Position numbers and translations under genes: made by a program. Under the pieces are notes generated by a model, which worked only from the letters and a program-made list of their open reading frames with translations, was not told the DNA's origin and did not search any database. A stretch of 64,000 bases of DNA. It comes from Synergistaceae bacterium (GTDB lineage: Bacteria; Synergistota; Synergistia; Synergistales; Synergistaceae). The DNA is taken from contig JAUNHV010000006.1 of NCBI GenBank assembly GCA_030523725.1, forward strand, positions 1 through 64,000, given 5' to 3'. The first letter of the stretch is position 1; each line of letters opens with the position of its first letter. Positions 24,114 to 32,869 of the stretch are shown one piece after another.

Positions 24114-25496
24114 TTGACATTTACATCAACTCTATTTTTAATAGGTTTGTTACCGTGGTTTATGGTATTGTACTATTACCTAGGTATAAAAAATAATAAA
24201 AGTAACGTAAGAACTAACCTAATTTTGCTTGCAAATAGTATTTTTTTGTGCGGGAGTGGATTGGGTTCGTTTCTATTTGCCTCTGTTTACTTTATTGCTA
24301 TCTATTTTTTGGCACGACTTGAGCAAAAACTGAAAAACAGATGGATAGTTACTGTTTCTTTGATTTTGGCAATCTTACCATTGATTTTTGTAAAATATTC
24401 AATTTTTGTGATAAATAATATAAATGCTTTAATGAGATTGCATATACCAATACCTTCAATTATTGTGCCGATGGGGATTTCCTTTTTTACATTTGAAGCG
24501 GTTTCTTTATTGGTCGATGTATTCAAGGGGAAGGTAAAAGATATAAGCCTGTTACACACATACCTATATCTTTCATTTGTTCCAACAGTAACATCAGGCC
24601 CTATTATTAGATACAGTGAGTTTATTAGTGGATTAGAAGAACCCCTTTTTGAGGCAGATAGCTATTTGAATGCAGTTGAAAGAATTATCCTAGGTTTGGG
24701 TAAAAAGGTCTTAATTGCAAATAAAATTGCTATATTAGCAAATTATTACTTTGATGGAGTGGCTATAGACAATAATTATTCTACGATTGGACTTTGGATA
24801 GGTTCTATTGCCTATACTATTCAGCTATATTTTGATTTTTCAGGCTATTCTGATATGGCAATAGGAATTGGAAAATTAATGGGATTTACCCTTAGAGAAA
24901 ATTTTGATAAGCCATATCAAGCAAGTAGCATTTCTGATTTTTGGAAAAGATGGCATATCTCTTTAACGCAGTGGTTAAGAGATTATATTTATATCCCCTT
25001 GGGGGGAAATAGGTGCAGGATTTCGCGCCACATATTTAATATGTTTGTCATTTGGATATTAACAGGAATTTGGCATGGAGCGGACTGGTCTTTTGTTATT
25101 TGGGGACTTGGGTATTTTGTATTACTAACTATTGAAAAGTATGTTCCGATATTTAACAAAATTAGCTCTAGTATAATTGGCCATATATATACTCTCTTTT
25201 TTGTTAATCTCTTGTGGATTCCATTCAGAGCGAAAAATCTTAGTGTTACTTGCAGATTTTTGAAAGGAATGTTTTTTGGTGGTACTGGAATTGTAGAGGA
25301 CAAGGCAATTCGTTTTCTGCCATTTTTAGTTATGGCAATTTCTCTGTGTCTTCCTTGGAATAGATGGTTAACAAGGTTTGACAAAAATCATTATTTTAAG
25401 ATGATAAAAATGATGCTATTAATTATTATATTCATTTTAGCACTATGTGCTGTGGTTAACTCTTCATATGCACCTTATATATATGGTAATTTTTAA
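24114..25496 (+). CDS. MBOAT-family polysaccharide O-acyltransferase (AlgI/PatA-like)
   Basis: A 460-residue multi-spanning membrane protein that, in this family, passes acetyl groups across the membrane for O-acetylation of a surface glycan. It has the family motif RWHISLTQWLRDYIYIPLGG and the catalytic-His segment GIWHGADWSFVIWG. TTG 24114 is chosen because GGAAGGG lies 8 nt upstream and the start (MTFTSTLFLIGLLPW) aligns with AlgI-type N-termini. The downstream gene overlaps or abuts and encodes the expected AlgJ/AlgX-like partner. The acceptor glycan cannot be read from the sequence. Confidence 0.9.
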   Translation: MTFTSTLFLIGLLPWFMVLYYYLGIKNNKSNVRTNLILLANSIFLCGSGLGSFLFASVYFIAIYFLARLEQKLKNRWIVTVSLILAILPLIFVKYSIFVINNINALMRLHIPIPSIIVPMGISFFTFEAVSLLVDVFKGKVKDISLLHTYLYLSFVPTVTSGPIIRYSEFISGLEEPLFEADSYLNAVERIILGLGKKVLIANKIAILANYYFDGVAIDNNYSTIGLWIGSIAYTIQLYFDFSGYSDMAIGIGKLMGFTLRENFDKPYQASSISDFWKRWHISLTQWLRDYIYIPLGGNRCRISRHIFNMFVIWILTGIWHGADWSFVIWGLGYFVLLTIEKYVPIFNKISSSIIGHIYTLFFVNLLWIPFRAKNLSVTCRFLKGMFFGGTGIVEDKAIRFLPFLVMAISLCLPWNRWLTRFDKNHYFKMIKMMLLIIIFILALCAVVNSSYAPYIYGNF

Positions 25497-25507
25497 TGGA
25501 GCGTGGC

Positions 25508-26659
25508 ATGAAAAAGTTAGTTCTTTGGAAAAATCAATGGCACATTATCATCATAATTTTTGCTACGCTCTTGTTATCACTTTTGTCTTGGTTAAGGCTT
25601 GCAAAATACGTTGGAGTTTTTTTTATCAAATCCTTTCATGGCTCTGAAAGTCGCATTGTCAAGGTATATAGTCCTCAAATAGGCACAGGAAACTTTGGAC
25701 TAATGAATTCCATAGCGGATATTAAAAATGACATACGTGTGTGTTGGAGTGTATATAAATCACTTGAACTTAGCTCCGCTGATTCATTGATAACATACCT
25801 TACTGTAGGTGAAATAACTTCTGTACAAGTTATTTTGGGAAAAAGTGGTTGGCTTTTCTATTGTAGTAAGATTGATGGCGATTCAATTGCCGATTTTGAG
25901 GGTACTAATAGATTTAGCCAGGATGAAATAACTAAAATTGTGGTTGCATCACTATCTGTCCAAGAAAATATGAAAAACAAAGGCCGTAAATTTGTAATAT
26001 TTATTGCACCAAATAAAGAAAATCTTTATGTAGAATACATGCCGGAAGTTTATAAGCACTCTGAAATATCCAGTACTGATATACTAATCAATCACCTTTT
26101 GAGTAGTGGAGTTAATGTCGTTTCCCCAAAAGCTGATTTATTGCTCAATCGCCATAATAAACAATTATATTATTCAACAGATATGCACTGGAACCAGCTT
26201 GGTGCTTATATTGGAGTAAAAAATACCTTACAGACATGGGGAATATTTTTACCTGATTTAGCAGAGCGAAAGATCATTGCCAAAGCGCGAGGTGCTGGTG
26301 ATTTGGCACGAATGCTTGGCTTAAGCTTTCTCTTTCATAATGAGGTGGAGTATACAGTAGATGGAACTAGTACAAAGATGGGTGGTAAAAAATTTGAAAT
26401 TGAGCAAGACAAGGGTAAGCTTGGCCATTTTCATAATGACAAAGCTCCCACGAAGGGAAAGCTTCTCATTGTAGGGGATTCATTTAGAATATCCATGCTT
26501 CCATCGTTGCGAGAACAATTTTCTGATGTATATGTCGCTCATAGAGCACATTTTAAAGTAGACACGTTTAATAAAATAAATCCTGACTACGTAATTGCTG
26601 AATACGTTGAGAGGTATTCTCGAGAAATTAAAAATATCAATACGCTATTTAACAAGTAA
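25508..26659 (+). CDS. AlgJ/AlgX-like SGNH acetyltransferase partner
   Basis: A 383-residue protein with an N-terminal membrane anchor and a periplasmic SGNH-hydrolase-like domain. Motifs: GKSGWLFY, the family Asp-His pair in STDMHWNQLGAY, and the nucleophile-type GDSFRISM. In alginate and peptidoglycan systems the MBOAT protein delivers acetyl to such a partner, which transfers it to the glycan. ATG 25508 has GGAG 6 nt upstream; an ATG at 25496 overlapping the MBOAT stop (TAATG) is also possible and would add four residues. Confidence 0.85.
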   Translation: MKKLVLWKNQWHIIIIIFATLLLSLLSWLRLAKYVGVFFIKSFHGSESRIVKVYSPQIGTGNFGLMNSIADIKNDIRVCWSVYKSLELSSADSLITYLTVGEITSVQVILGKSGWLFYCSKIDGDSIADFEGTNRFSQDEITKIVVASLSVQENMKNKGRKFVIFIAPNKENLYVEYMPEVYKHSEISSTDILINHLLSSGVNVVSPKADLLLNRHNKQLYYSTDMHWNQLGAYIGVKNTLQTWGIFLPDLAERKIIAKARGAGDLARMLGLSFLFHNEVEYTVDGTSTKMGGKKFEIEQDKGKLGHFHNDKAPTKGKLLIVGDSFRISMLPSLREQFSDVYVAHRAHFKVDTFNKINPDYVIAEYVERYSREIKNINTLFNK

Positions 26660-26674
26660 TAGGCATTTTTTTAA

Positions 26675-26701
26675 TTGACAACTATAAACGGACATGATAA
26701 C
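26675..26701 (+). promoter_or_regulatory. Possible promoter of the desulfoferrodoxin gene
   Basis: TTGACA (26675-26680) with GATAAC (26696-26701) at a 15-bp spacer; the spacing is short. Confidence 0.4.
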
Positions 26702-26765
26702 ATCCCGCTAAGGTAGTGTGGTTTTATGTTACATTACTAAATTTTATGAAAAGGAGACAGAGACA

Positions 26766-27140
26766 ATGGAGCAGAGATTTTTTATTTGTGAGCATTGTGG
26801 CAATATCATTGCTATGGTGAAAAGTAGCGGTGTGCCGGTTGTGTGCTGTGGGGAGAAGATGAAAGAGCTGATTCCAGGAACGACGGATGCTGCTCTTGAA
26901 AAGCATGTGCCAGTCTTTGAAGTCAAAGATAACAAAGTGTTTGTCACAGTTGGTGAAGTAGCTCATCCGATGATACCAGAGCATTACATAGAGTGGATTT
27001 CTCTTCAAACAAATCACGGGAACCAACGTAAAGAATTACATCCTGGGCAAGAGCCAAAGGCCGTTTTTGCTCTGTGTGATGGAGATGAAGTGGAAGCAGT
27101 TTATGCCTACTGTAATTTGCATCGTCTCTGGAAAAAATAG
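26766..27140 (+). CDS. dfx: Desulfoferrodoxin (superoxide reductase, two-iron class)
   Basis: A 124-residue cytosolic protein that reduces superoxide to peroxide in anaerobes. The N-terminal rubredoxin-like centre has CEHC and CCG cysteines. The catalytic centre has KHVPVF, AHPMIPEHYIEW (His ligands) and C-terminal AYCNLHRLW (Cys and His). The usual CNxHG reads CNLHR here. ATG 26766 has AAGGAG upstream. Single gene followed by a terminator. Confidence 0.95.
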   Translation: MEQRFFICEHCGNIIAMVKSSGVPVVCCGEKMKELIPGTTDAALEKHVPVFEVKDNKVFVTVGEVAHPMIPEHYIEWISLQTNHGNQRKELHPGQEPKAVFALCDGDEVEAVYAYCNLHRLWKK

Positions 27141-27171
27141 TATCAATTTTTTGTATAAGCTAAATAAAAAT

Positions 27172-27196
27172 AGCCACCCATTTGGGTGGCTGTTTT
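27172..27196 (+). terminator. Terminator after desulfoferrodoxin gene
   Basis: AGCCACCC (27172-27179), ATTT loop, GGGTGGCT, then a TTTTT tract. It also lies at the end of the convergent carboxylesterase gene. Confidence 0.88.
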
Positions 27197-27199
27197 TGT

Positions 27200-28831
27200 T
27201 TATTGTCTTATGAAAATTTTTCTGTAGGTTTCTTCTGGAAAACGGAAATATTCTTCCGCAAAAATGTAGGTGTAGGGGAGAAGAGGAGCTAGTAATTTAC
27301 ATTCTTTTGCATAGGGATCTTTTTCAACAGCAATAGTCCCATCTTTTTCAAAAACTAGCACATTGCTGTTACTAGCTGTGTATTGAGGCCATTTATAGAT
27401 ATCTGTGCTTGGAATTCCGGTCTTTGCAAAATTTATCCACATTTCTATGATAGTTGAAGTAAATTGTTCAATACGTTCTTTCTCATTTTGTGGTAGGTTT
27501 TTGCGCCGTATGAAGTTCATAACAAAGGGCAATTCCGCCAGGTGTTGTGCTCCGGAAGCACCGTGTTTAGAAGAAAAGTCAAAACGGTAAACATAGGTGG
27601 GAGCGTGAGACGAATGAACGTTGGCAAGCAAACACGCAGGAACAGTAAAAATTGTATCAGTTAAGAGAGCTTCATAGGCAAATGGCGATGACTTTTTATA
27701 ACGCGATATATACTGAGATGCAATTTTTTGTGCATTAGAGGGTAAGCGCATCAATATCTTTTTATACTTTTCTTGGAGCTCTTGCACAAATTTTTTTTCA
27801 TCTGTATGGTTAATTGCCTTGAAATAGGCACATTCATTACCTGATGTGCCTATGAGCATTGGAATTCCTCTTGTTGCTCCAGCCTGATATTGCTCATAGA
27901 CCCCCTGCGGTGTTAGCCCCTTGCCTAAAGTTTCAAATTGAGCTATCCCATCGAGTTCAGGCATTGAGTTTGAGAGCTGTTCTTCAGATAATTCCATGAG
28001 GTCTGACATATTTTTTGCATTGGTTAACTCCATAAGCTTTTTTGTAACATTGGCTCGACCTTCGCTTGGACCTGTAATGGCTGGGGTGCCACTTGCCACA
28101 ATCATCCTATGAAAGAGACCTTTCGTGTTTGGTAGAAGTGGCATAAGTGTCGCTGCTGTCGCACCTGCACTCACACCAAATAGTGTGACGTTATTTGGAT
28201 TACCGCCAAACGCCTTTATATTTTTCTGTATCCATTGCAAGGCACAACGTGTATCAAGTAGCCAAAGGTAGGCGGTATCATCAGTCATGTTTTCAGCTCC
28301 AGGGACATTATCAAAGACCATGCTCCCCATAATGCCAAGGCGTGTTTCAATGCAAATGAATATAATCTCAGGATGTGCTGAGACAAGATTAAAGGCGTTA
28401 CAATAGGGAAGATTTCCTCCCCCATAGCAGAAGGCACTTGGTTGCAAGAAGACTATAACTGGCTTGTTTTGTCTATTGTCAGCCCCCGTATAGATATTTA
28501 ACTTAAGGCAATTTTCACTGGTATTTTCTAATGGTTGCCATGCTTGGAGTGGCATTTTCCCATAGCCCTGGGGGGCATAGGTATTATTGCTGTTTTCTGC
28601 CAATATTGGCGCTTTCCAACGTAGCTTTCCAACAGGTGGTTTTGCAAAGGGGATACCAAGCCATTTAAGAACATCACCGTCTTTTTCTGCAATGAATTTG
28701 CCATTATGGCAAATGGCAATAGGCGCGTGCTTTGTGTCGGTGGCAGCAAAAACCTGTGAAGCTGGTAAAAGGAGTTGAGAAAAAAGGAAAAAAAGGAAAA
28801 TTATTATAATAAATCTATGAAAATGTCTCAT
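27200..28831 (-). CDS. Secreted type B carboxylesterase
   Basis: A 543-residue alpha/beta hydrolase with signal peptide (cleavage near VFA-AT). Family signatures: GIPFAKPPVGKLRWKAP, ENCLKLNIYT, and the nucleophile elbow GVSAGATA; the commoner family form is GESAG, so a Val replaces Glu. The charge-relay residues are plausible in GTSGNECAYF (Glu) and SGAQHLAELPFV (His). It hydrolyses esters of unknown nature outside the cytoplasm. GAGGTG lies 6 nt before ATG on the minus strand. Confidence 0.92.
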   Translation of the reverse strand: MRHFHRFIIIIFLFFLFSQLLLPASQVFAATDTKHAPIAICHNGKFIAEKDGDVLKWLGIPFAKPPVGKLRWKAPILAENSNNTYAPQGYGKMPLQAWQPLENTSENCLKLNIYTGADNRQNKPVIVFLQPSAFCYGGGNLPYCNAFNLVSAHPEIIFICIETRLGIMGSMVFDNVPGAENMTDDTAYLWLLDTRCALQWIQKNIKAFGGNPNNVTLFGVSAGATAATLMPLLPNTKGLFHRMIVASGTPAITGPSEGRANVTKKLMELTNAKNMSDLMELSEEQLSNSMPELDGIAQFETLGKGLTPQGVYEQYQAGATRGIPMLIGTSGNECAYFKAINHTDEKKFVQELQEKYKKILMRLPSNAQKIASQYISRYKKSSPFAYEALLTDTIFTVPACLLANVHSSHAPTYVYRFDFSSKHGASGAQHLAELPFVMNFIRRKNLPQNEKERIEQFTSTIIEMWINFAKTGIPSTDIYKWPQYTASNSNVLVFEKDGTIAVEKDPYAKECKLLAPLLPYTYIFAEEYFRFPEETYRKIFIRQ

Positions 28832-28887
28832 TACTTCACCTCGAATTTCATCTTGTCTTTTCAGATATTTTATTATATCCTACTTTT

Positions 28888-29394
28888 ATGAAAAAAATTG
28901 TGGATTTTATTTTATTTTCTATATTGTTGCTTTGTTTTTCCTTCATTATTGTTTTGGGATGGCAGGTTGATACCCTGAAAGTCGTTGATAGTGAAGGTCT
29001 TGTTTTCTATGATACAGTTTTACCTGCTTTTGTATCGTTTGATACTTCCTACATACATTCTGTTGAGCAAACAGAGGTGCAAGATACCTATGTTGTTGCC
29101 TGTGGAAAAATGTGGTCGTGGGAAGAACGCACAAAGTCCCTTAAGGCTGGAATGCCGCAGCAAGCACCAAGATGTGGAAGATTTTTTATGACAAAAGATT
29201 GGCTTGTGTACCAAGGCGGGCGGCTTCCATGGAATAAATTTTATTACAGGATTGGAAACTCTATTCTTGGGCGAAATAAAGCGTCATTTCCTTACTTAAA
29301 AGAAAAAAAATTATATGAAATTTTCCCAAACAAAAGGATAGTAATCACAGTGGAAAAAAAGGCGAATTTCTTATCGCAAAAATATCCAAAATAG
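28888..29394 (+). CDS. DUF1850 family exported protein
   Basis: A 168-residue protein with an N-terminal membrane anchor or signal sequence (about 5-25). The segment YIHSVEQTEVQDTYVV followed by ERTKSLKAGMP matches the DUF1850 family, usually encoded beside TRAP-type transporters; none is seen here. The ribosome site is weak. It is divergent from the carboxylesterase, 56 bp away. Confidence 0.75.
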   Translation: MKKIVDFILFSILLLCFSFIIVLGWQVDTLKVVDSEGLVFYDTVLPAFVSFDTSYIHSVEQTEVQDTYVVACGKMWSWEERTKSLKAGMPQQAPRCGRFFMTKDWLVYQGGRLPWNKFYYRIGNSILGRNKASFPYLKEKKLYEIFPNKRIVITVEKKANFLSQKYPK

Positions 29395-29430
29395 AATCTT
29401 GAAAAAAATTGCAAATATTTTTCGAGAGAA

Positions 29431-29459
29431 TTGTCAAAGTTTTTTTTTTGTGCTAAAAT
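29431..29459 (+). promoter_or_regulatory. Promoter of the CofE-like gene
   Basis: TTGTCA (29431-29436), 17-bp spacer, TAAAAT (29454-29459) with a TGC extended -10. Confidence 0.75.
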
Positions 29460-29468
29460 TTTCCGGTG

Positions 29469-29519
29469 GATTTTTCGTGTCCCGAAAAATCTATACAAGA
29501 TTGCTCAATCTAAAGATTG
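29469..29519 (+). promoter_or_regulatory. Leader with overlapping hairpins before the CofE-like gene
   Basis: GATTTTTCG (29469-29477) pairs with CGAAAAATC (29483-29491). Downstream, GATTG, CAATC and GATTG (29499-29519) allow two mutually exclusive hairpins, the last abutting the GGAG ribosome site. Confidence 0.5.
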
Positions 29520-29531
29520 GAGTTGGAAAAA

Positions 29532-30713
29532 ATGAGGTTTGTAGGAACAGTTTCAAGAGGAATTCGTCTCCCAATTATGAAGAAGGGTGACGATCTTGTC
29601 AAAACAGTAGTTGATAGCGTTTGCAAAGCTGCGGAATGTGATAGAGATCCATTTCAGATGCGCGACCGTGACATTGTTGCAATAACAGAGTCTCTTGTCG
29701 CTCGCAGCCAGGGAAATTATGTTTCCTTGAAGGATATCTCTAACGACATAGCAAGCAAATTTCCAGAGGGCGATGTTGCTATTATTTGCCCAATACTTTC
29801 ACGCAACAGATTCTATCAACTGCTCCGTGGGATGGTCGCTGGCATAAAGGGCAAGGTTCACATCATATTAACCTACCCATCAGATGAAGTCGGTAACCAA
29901 ATTGTTGACCCAAAACATTTCTATTTGAATGTAGATAAACTCAGTGGTGAGTGCTTTGATGCTGATGAATTCTACAAGGTTTTTGGTGTTTGCAAACACA
30001 AATTCACCGGAGTTGACTACATAGAGTTATATCAGAGCATTGACCCAAGCAGAGTTTTTGTTCACCTTTCAAACAATCCACTTTCTGCTTTGAAGTTTGC
30101 GGATCAGGTTCTTGTTGCAAGCATCCATGCACGTTTTGTTCATCGCGAAATTTTAGAGCATGGTGGTGCAAAGAAGGTCGTTACAATGGATCAAATCTGT
30201 GCAACACCACCAAGAGAAGGTGCCGGTTACAATGAAACATACGGTCTTCTCGGCTCAAACTATACAACGGACGAAGCAGTAAAGCTTTTCCCACGCGATT
30301 GCAAAAACATAGTTGAAAAGATTGCAAAAGAGTTAAAGGCTCGTACTGGCAAAAATATTGAAGTTATGGTCTATGGTGACGGTGCTTTCAAAGATCCTGT
30401 GTGTGGCATTTGGGAGCTTGCTGACCCAGTGGTTTCCCCAGGTTATACAGACGGCCTGGATGGTGTCCCAAAAGAGATAAAGTTAAAATATATTGCAGAC
30501 AATGCTGAGGGGAAAGACCCAACTCAAGCTGTTAAGGATGCAATTAAAGAAAAATGTAAAATTGGTAAATTTGAACATTCCACGATGGGAACAACCCCAC
30601 GCAGAATCCCTGACCTTGTAGGCAGCCTTTCTGACCTCACCAGCGGTTCTGGCGATAAGGGAACTCCTGTGGTGTATATACAGGGGTACTTTGACAACTA
30701 CCTTGATGATTAA
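29532..30713 (+). CDS. Coenzyme F420-0:L-glutamate ligase (CofE)-like protein
   Basis: A 393-residue protein resembling the CofE/FbiB ligase family, which adds glutamate to F420-0. Family-like segments: MRDRDIVAITESLVARSQGNYV near the N-terminus, VMVYGDGAFKDPVCGIWELADPVVSP and the C-terminal LVGSLSDLTSGSGDKGTPVVYIQG. ATG 29532 has GGAG 9 nt upstream. Nothing else of F420 synthesis is visible here, and such homologues occur in anaerobes not known to make F420, so the real substrate is uncertain. Confidence 0.8.
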   Translation: MRFVGTVSRGIRLPIMKKGDDLVKTVVDSVCKAAECDRDPFQMRDRDIVAITESLVARSQGNYVSLKDISNDIASKFPEGDVAIICPILSRNRFYQLLRGMVAGIKGKVHIILTYPSDEVGNQIVDPKHFYLNVDKLSGECFDADEFYKVFGVCKHKFTGVDYIELYQSIDPSRVFVHLSNNPLSALKFADQVLVASIHARFVHREILEHGGAKKVVTMDQICATPPREGAGYNETYGLLGSNYTTDEAVKLFPRDCKNIVEKIAKELKARTGKNIEVMVYGDGAFKDPVCGIWELADPVVSPGYTDGLDGVPKEIKLKYIADNAEGKDPTQAVKDAIKEKCKIGKFEHSTMGTTPRRIPDLVGSLSDLTSGSGDKGTPVVYIQGYFDNYLDD

Positions 30714-30714
30714 T

Positions 30715-30844
30715 TTAAAACGCTGATTAAACAGGCATTTGCTTCATCTTTTGCCTCTTTGCTTCAGTCACAACACAGAATAGGTTGCTCCTTCAGCAAA
30801 TTCGGCAAAAGATATCGCAACTGCCAATTTACTCAGCGTTTTAA
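30715..30844. repeat. 130-bp imperfect palindrome (MITE-like or structured RNA)
   Basis: The outer 12 bp pair perfectly (TTAAAACGCTGA, 30715-30726, with 30833-30844). An inner 10 bp pair (30746-30755 with 30804-30813) and TTTGCT/AGCAAA (30758-30763 with 30795-30800), and the sequence between these arms is also largely complementary. No coding frame is credible. It begins right after the CofE-like gene stop. Confidence 0.75.
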
Positions 30845-30897
30845 CAGTGCATTTGCAAAGGTATTTTTATCGACTCGGTCACGGTGCAGCCTCATAT

Positions 30898-30988
30898 GGG
30901 CTCTACAAGTAGAGCCCCTACCTACGTTATTCTTGAGCTGCAAGTTTTTATGTGGTTTTGGTGCGTAGGGTCGCTACTTGTAGCGACC
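30898..30988. repeat. REPIN-like doublet of two inverted hairpins
   Basis: GGGCTCTAC AA GTAGAGCCC (30898-30917) and GGTCGCTAC TT GTAGCGACC (30969-30988) are perfect 9-bp hairpins. The first is followed by CTACCTACG and the second preceded by GCGTAGG, so the two units are inverted copies of a related sequence, as in REPINs mobilised by RAYT transposases. No RAYT gene is in the window. Confidence 0.65.
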
Positions 30989-30991
30989 GCT

Positions 30992-31070
30992 GTGGTGCGA
31001 AGCGCCACTATAAATTAGACCGCTCCCTTCGTCGTCTGCGTCAAACTACTTCGCATCTGGCACATCTAAT
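30992..31070. repeat. Further hairpin and inverted-repeat-bounded segment
   Basis: GTGGTGC/GCGCCAC (30992-31008) forms a small hairpin. ATTAGA (31014-31019) and TCTAAT (31065-31070) bound a segment whose end (CGCATCTGGCACATCTAA) resembles the palindromic element at 49367-49387. The whole 30714-31173 gap holds no gene I can support. Confidence 0.45.
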
Positions 31071-31122
31071 CCGCGGAAGTATGTCTACTTTAGCGATGTT
31101 GTAACTAAAATAATGAAATTTT

Positions 31123-31147
31123 AGGTGAGGCTTTGCCTCACCTTTTT
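31123..31147 (+). terminator. Terminator upstream of the thioesterase gene
   Basis: A 9-bp perfect stem (AGGTGAGGC, 31123-31131, with 31135-31143), TTT loop, TTTTT tract. It ends transcription entering from the palindrome-rich gap. Confidence 0.85.
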
Positions 31148-31173
31148 GTCAGGATGAAATTTTGAGGTTTGAA

Positions 31174-31917
31174 ATGACAGAGACAAATTATCCAATGTTA
31201 TATGGATTTCTTGATCCAAACAAGAATATCAAATTTACAAAGTTAATAGAAATTTTTCAAGACGTGTCAGAGATTGACGCAGCAAAGTTTGGGGTTTCTG
31301 TGCCACAGCTTTTAGAATATGGTCTTACCTGGATGCTTCGTCGTTATCGTGTTTCTCTTCACAGACTTCCGAGTGCTTCTGACGGCGATTTTCGTGTCAA
31401 AACCTTTGCTTGTCCTATCCGTAATTTGTATTCGAGGAGAAAATTTGAGCTTTGGTGTGGAGAAGAGCTTTTTGTAGAAGCTTATGCATGGTATGTCTTA
31501 ATAGATTTTGCGGCAGCCCGACCAGTTCGCTTTGATAGGTGTGATATTATAAAAGATCATATGGATATGTTTTTGTCCGACGGTATTGATGTCCCAGAAC
31601 CTAAGGTTCCAAGCGTAGAAAAACCGACAATTTCTAAAACCTATGATGTTCGCTGGCAAGAGCTTGATCTCAATTGCCATACAAATCATTCCGTTTTCTT
31701 TACCTGGGCATTAGAAACTGTGCCAAAGAATATAAAAACTTACATGGCACCATACTCTGTAGAGGTTGAATTTTTGCACCAAATACCCTTCGGATCTATC
31801 GTGGTTGAAATGCAAGAATTGGAATGTGGAGCAGGACAAAAAAAATTCCTGCATTGCATTAAAACAGAAGGACGAGAAGCCGGACGTGTCTATTCCATTT
31901 GGAAAGAGTTAGAATAA
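31174..31917 (+). CDS. Acyl-ACP thioesterase (double hotdog)
   Basis: A 247-residue cytosolic protein of the acyl-ACP thioesterase family, which releases free fatty acids from acyl carrier protein. Two hotdog folds are apparent: the first with a LLEYGLTWMLRRYRVSLHRLP-type central segment, the second with VRWQELDLNCHTNHSVFF, matching the family's D-x-N-x-H-x-N active-site pattern. ATG 31174 has GAGG 6 nt upstream; a TTG at 31162 is an alternative. The PAP2 gene follows 20 nt downstream, suggesting a lipid-related pair. Confidence 0.85.
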   Translation: MTETNYPMLYGFLDPNKNIKFTKLIEIFQDVSEIDAAKFGVSVPQLLEYGLTWMLRRYRVSLHRLPSASDGDFRVKTFACPIRNLYSRRKFELWCGEELFVEAYAWYVLIDFAAARPVRFDRCDIIKDHMDMFLSDGIDVPEPKVPSVEKPTISKTYDVRWQELDLNCHTNHSVFFTWALETVPKNIKTYMAPYSVEVEFLHQIPFGSIVVEMQELECGAGQKKFLHCIKTEGREAGRVYSIWKELE

Positions 31918-31937
31918 ACAAAAACAAGGAGATTTTT

Positions 31938-32861
31938 ATGGATATAACCTACCTACTATTTTTACAGAAATTGCGTATAGCTACCCATGGAGTTTTTGAC
32001 GATTTTGCTACACAGATAAGCAATTTTGCCTCGACCATGACAGCTATGTTTATAATTTGTCTTGTCTATTGGTGCTTGAACAAATCAAAGGGAAAAATTA
32101 TCTTGTTATCCTTTGTATTTAGTAACTTTTTGGCTAGATTGATAAAACTACAATTCTGTGTATATCGTCCTTTTGTAAGATGTAACCTTTTACAACCGTT
32201 AGATCATCCTTTTGAATACTCTATGCCTAGTGGACACGCAGCCTATGGTACGGGACTATATCTTTCAATTGCAAATCAATTTAGCGAAATCCCTACAATA
32301 AAGTACGTTTGTTTTGCTTTAATTCCGCTTATTATGTTTTCTAGAAACTGGCTTGGTGCTCACACCCCTCAGGATGTATTATGCGGTTTTTTAATTGGTG
32401 CTGTAGCCTGTGTCTGTGCGGCAAAATTGTCAAAAAAGATAGAAAAAAGAAAAAATTTAGATTGGATGCTCCTTGTTGTAAGCATAGTTCTTGCCTATTT
32501 TGTGATTTCATATATGTTAACGAAAACTTACCCTATGCTTACTGATGCGACCGGAAAACTCTGGGTAAATCCCTTGAAGGAACAAAAAAATGCATTCCGT
32601 GCGTTCGGGTTACTCATTGGTTATCTGTCAGGTATTACATTAGAAAAGCGCTTTGTTAATTTTGTTGTACCAGAAAAATTGAGCAAAAAACTTAGCGTTC
32701 TTTTTCTCGGTTATTTAATTTTGTTATTTATCCATTCAGTAGTGCCAGATGTGCTTAAGTTATTTTTTGCAAAAAATGTGGGGGTATTTATAAGGGATTT
32801 TGTTGATGTATTTTATATTACATTCTTATTCCCAATCATTATAAAAAAACATTTTAACTAG
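31938..32861 (+). CDS. PAP2-family membrane phosphatase
   Basis: A 307-residue inner-membrane protein with about eight helices. The three phosphatase motifs are present: YRPFVR, the central SMPSGHAAYG, and SRNWLGAHTPQDV. Members dephosphorylate phosphatidate, undecaprenyl pyrophosphate or phosphatidylglycerol phosphate; which applies here is unknown. ATG 31938 has AAGGAG 6 nt upstream. Terminator follows. Confidence 0.92.
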   Translation: MDITYLLFLQKLRIATHGVFDDFATQISNFASTMTAMFIICLVYWCLNKSKGKIILLSFVFSNFLARLIKLQFCVYRPFVRCNLLQPLDHPFEYSMPSGHAAYGTGLYLSIANQFSEIPTIKYVCFALIPLIMFSRNWLGAHTPQDVLCGFLIGAVACVCAAKLSKKIEKRKNLDWMLLVVSIVLAYFVISYMLTKTYPMLTDATGKLWVNPLKEQKNAFRAFGLLIGYLSGITLEKRFVNFVVPEKLSKKLSVLFLGYLILLFIHSVVPDVLKLFFAKNVGVFIRDFVDVFYITFLFPIIIKKHFN

Positions 32862-32869
32862 CATTTTAT

